Source: Prorocentrum cordatum (taxonomy: Eukaryota; Sar; Dinophyceae; Prorocentrales; Prorocentraceae). From it: a stretch of 64,000 bases of DNA. Location of the stretch: NCBI GenBank assembly GCA_963575745.1, contig CAUYUJ010014615.1, forward strand, positions 2,010,549-2,074,548. The letters run 5' to 3'. Positions 62,484-64,000 of this stretch are shown piece after piece. The notes beneath the pieces were generated by a model. That model was not told where the DNA came from. It worked only from the letters and a program-made list of their open reading frames with translations, and did no database searches. The position numbers and the translations under genes are program-made. Every line of letters starts with the position of its first letter. Within the stretch, counting starts at the first letter, position 1.

Positions 62484-64000
62484 TCAGACTGCCACCGCTC
62501 GGGTACAGCCTGCGCCGTGGCAGTGTACACCAGGTCGATCAGTGGCTGCGGGTCCAGCTGGAGCTTGCGAAGCGAGGCACGCGGACGGGGCTGGTTGGGG
62601 TCGGCCCTGGTGGCTGCTTCGGTGTCGTAGTGCTGTGTAGCCATGCTCGCGCTGCCTCTGGCGAGTATAGTGCCTGTGGCGGTGGCCACGCTGCCGCGGT
62701 GTCCAGCCGGCGCCAGGTCTTTGCCTCCTGGTCGCGGGCTTCAGCCGCCTCGCGGAGGTCTGGGTGATCGAAGCCGGCAATGTGGAGGGCGTGCGTGCAG
62801 TCGCCCATGCCACAGGTGTGCGGGAGGGCACGGCACCTGGAGGCAGCTTCGGTGGGGCACACCAGTCCATGCGGATGAGGAGGCCCAGGACCCGTGGGTA
62901 GATGAGGCGCGCTCCGTGAGCCTCCCCGTTCACGAAGTTGTGCCAGTTCTCACCGCGTGGCGGTTTGGTAGCCTCGCACATCCAGAGCGCGATGGGTCCC
63001 CAGGCGAGGGTGTCGTCTTCGAGGCTGCGGGGCGGGTGAGGCGGCACCGCGTACCACGCGGCCAGCGACGGGTGCACACCCACGTACGTGCGGCCGACAT
63101 TTGCGGCGGTTCGGCCCTTCGCTTCACGGCGGGGGCCCGGCAGGAGGTGACCTCCGTTGAAAGCGAGACGGGCCGCAAGGTCGCCGCGGGTCCCGTGCCA
63201 GAAGACCGTGGGCGTGTCAGTGGTAGGAGCTCGGAGGTCCCACGTGAGGTAGGGGAAGATCGTCTCGCCTGAGTTCCCGCCCGAGTCTTCCAGCACCCAA
63301 GTGAGTCGGTTCGGGGGCCTCTGCATGATGTCAGTCCACGGCGCCAACGCTTGGAGCGTTGGGTCATGGGTGAATCGAGGATGGTCGTAGAGTCGCAGGG
63401 CGTCTTCGATGTCCTCCGTAGTCACGCCACTGTTACCAAGCGCAAAGCCGTTCTGGTACAGGGAGGTGAGGATGCTCGTCGGCGGCGCGGGGACCGCTGG
63501 GTCGCGCTGGATGGTGCTGCGTAAGTTGCGCGTCGGTGGCCAGAGGGCTGGGTGGGGCGTACCAGGGCCTGAAGGCGACTGGGGCCTGGCGGGTGATGCG
63601 TGGCGTGCTCGCCGTCGTGGTGGTTGGGTGTCCATGTCGGAAGAGGAACCACGGGCGTTGCTTGCATCCGCTTCGTCGTCGGGCGCTCCGTGCACGCCGT
63701 CGCCGTCGAGGGTGCGCTCACGTGCTTCACTTGCCTCGGCGTCGGTGGCCTGAGCTGCGGCGGCTTCGTGGGTCGGCGGGTTGCCAGAGGCCGCGCCGCT
63801 TGTGGGGCCGTCTCGCGGGGATGGGCTGGTCGACCGTGGCGTGACAGACGAGGCTCGCGATACCGCGGCAGTGACTTCAACGATGGCGGCGGTGGTGGCG
63901 GTGGTGACATCGGCGACTGCGGCGGCACCTGCAGCGGCGTAGTGTTCCTGTAGCAGCGGGTGTCGAAGGGGATGCACGTGCTGGCTCTCGGGGTCGTCGG
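62484..64000 (-). CDS. LINE 5' coding region with ART/PARP-like segment (partial)
   Basis: Open from the window edge. After a Ser/Pro/Ala-rich stretch, the segment EDALRLYDHPRFTHDPTLQA and IFPYLTWDLRAP leads to FWHGTRGDLAARLAFNGG, then GRTYVGVHPSLAAWYA. Numbered from the GTG at 63977, W260-H261-G262-T263 and Y298 with S304 and Y309 fit the His-Gly-Thr and G-x-Y...S-A-x-Y signatures of PARP/ART folds. The third catalytic position is not clear. At about 62830 the frame shifts to CGMGDCTHALHIAGFDHPDL, and at 62655 to HYDTEAATRADPNQPR and LRKLQLDPQPLIDLVYTATA. The ORF start is outside the window. Confidence 0.55.
   Translation of the reverse strand, partial: DDPESQHVHPLRHPLLQEHYAAAGAAAVADVTTATTAAIVEVTAAVSRASSVTPRSTSPSPRDGPTSGAASGNPPTHEAAAAQATDAEASEARERTLDGDGVHGAPDDEADASNARGSSSDMDTQPPRRRARHASPARPQSPSGPGTPHPALWPPTRNLRSTIQRDPAVPAPPTSILTSLYQNGFALGNSGVTTEDIEDALRLYDHPRFTHDPTLQALAPWTDIMQRPPNRLTWVLEDSGGNSGETIFPYLTWDLRAPTTDTPTVFWHGTRGDLAARLAFNGGHLLPGPRREAKGRTAANVGRTYVGVHPSLAAWYAVPPHPPRSLEDDTLAWGPIALWMCEATKPPRGENWHNFVNGEAHGARLIYPRVLGLLIRMDWCAPPKLPPGAVPSRTPVAWATARTPSTLPASITQTSARRLKPATRRQRPGAGWTPRQRGHRHRHYTRQRQREHGYTALRHRSSHQGRPQPAPSACLASQAPAGPAATDRPGVHCHGAGCTRAVAV

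Larger units (their letters stand above)
53422..62748. repeat. Dispersed GGGCTGAAGCCGC stem-loop motif, 8 copies
   Basis: Exact GGGCTGAAGCCGC on plus at 53422, 53539, 54673, 56925, 58720 and 60030. A one-base variant (GGGCTGGAGCCGC) lies at 62451, and one with reversed loop (GGGCTTCAGCCGC) at 62736. The core is a GGCT/AGCC stem with a two-base loop. In ORF2 most copies encode Ala-Ser-Ala; the one at 56925 is read in a different phase (GGFSPG). Confidence 0.9.

Overview
The window looks like nuclear DNA of a dinoflagellate. The strongest evidence is a 21-base match, on the minus strand at 14984-15004, to the 5' part of the conserved dinoflagellate spliced leader. Supporting signs are a run of same-strand genes, introns that fit non-GT donors (GA, GC), very GC-rich sequence, and a large load of microsatellites, minisatellites and retroelements. 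There are no operons, no ribosome-binding sites and no recognisable rRNA or tRNA genes. Most long open frames are artefacts of low-complexity sequence.

Layout. 1-6.1 kb: repeats, including a composite repeat flanked by (TCC)n. 6.16-14.42 kb: four plus-strand, intron-containing or frame-broken genes of unknown function. They are separated by clusters of short GGCGG-N-CCGCC hairpins. 14.4-17.25 kb: the spliced-leader relic, a broken minus-strand coding remnant and a second composite repeat. 18.6-21.4 kb: a decayed minus-strand LINE with recognisable reverse transcriptase and RNase H remnants. 22.7-25.8 kb: three TCC-associated dispersed repeat families and a long (ACGC)n(AC)n tract. 26-44 kb: almost gene-free. 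It holds seven copies of a Tc1/mariner-like MITE, one of which carries a nested MITE with its own target duplication, plus a 1.1 kb CT tract, a 152-bp tandem array and the fourth composite repeat. 44-47.3 kb: broken minus-strand coding remnants, some retroelement-like. 47.3-52.7 kb: repeats with no convincing gene.

52.7-64.0 kb is a very large minus-strand non-LTR retrotransposon that runs off the right edge. Its ORF2 encodes an APE-type endonuclease, a reverse transcriptase with intact catalytic residues, a CX2CX8HX4C motif, an RNase H with four intact acidic residues, and an acidic and coiled-coil C-terminal extension. ORF2 is intact except for one in-frame TGA inside the endonuclease. The upstream region codes in several frames. 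It includes a Cys-rich zinc-type cluster and a segment resembling a PARP/ART-type ADP-ribosyltransferase core, which is unusual for a LINE. A 13-base stem-loop motif is sprinkled eight times through this element.

The main biological themes are mRNA retroposition marked by the spliced leader, several transposon families with readable target duplications, and short hairpin motifs in both genes and spacers. No metabolic pathway or host system can be assembled from this window.
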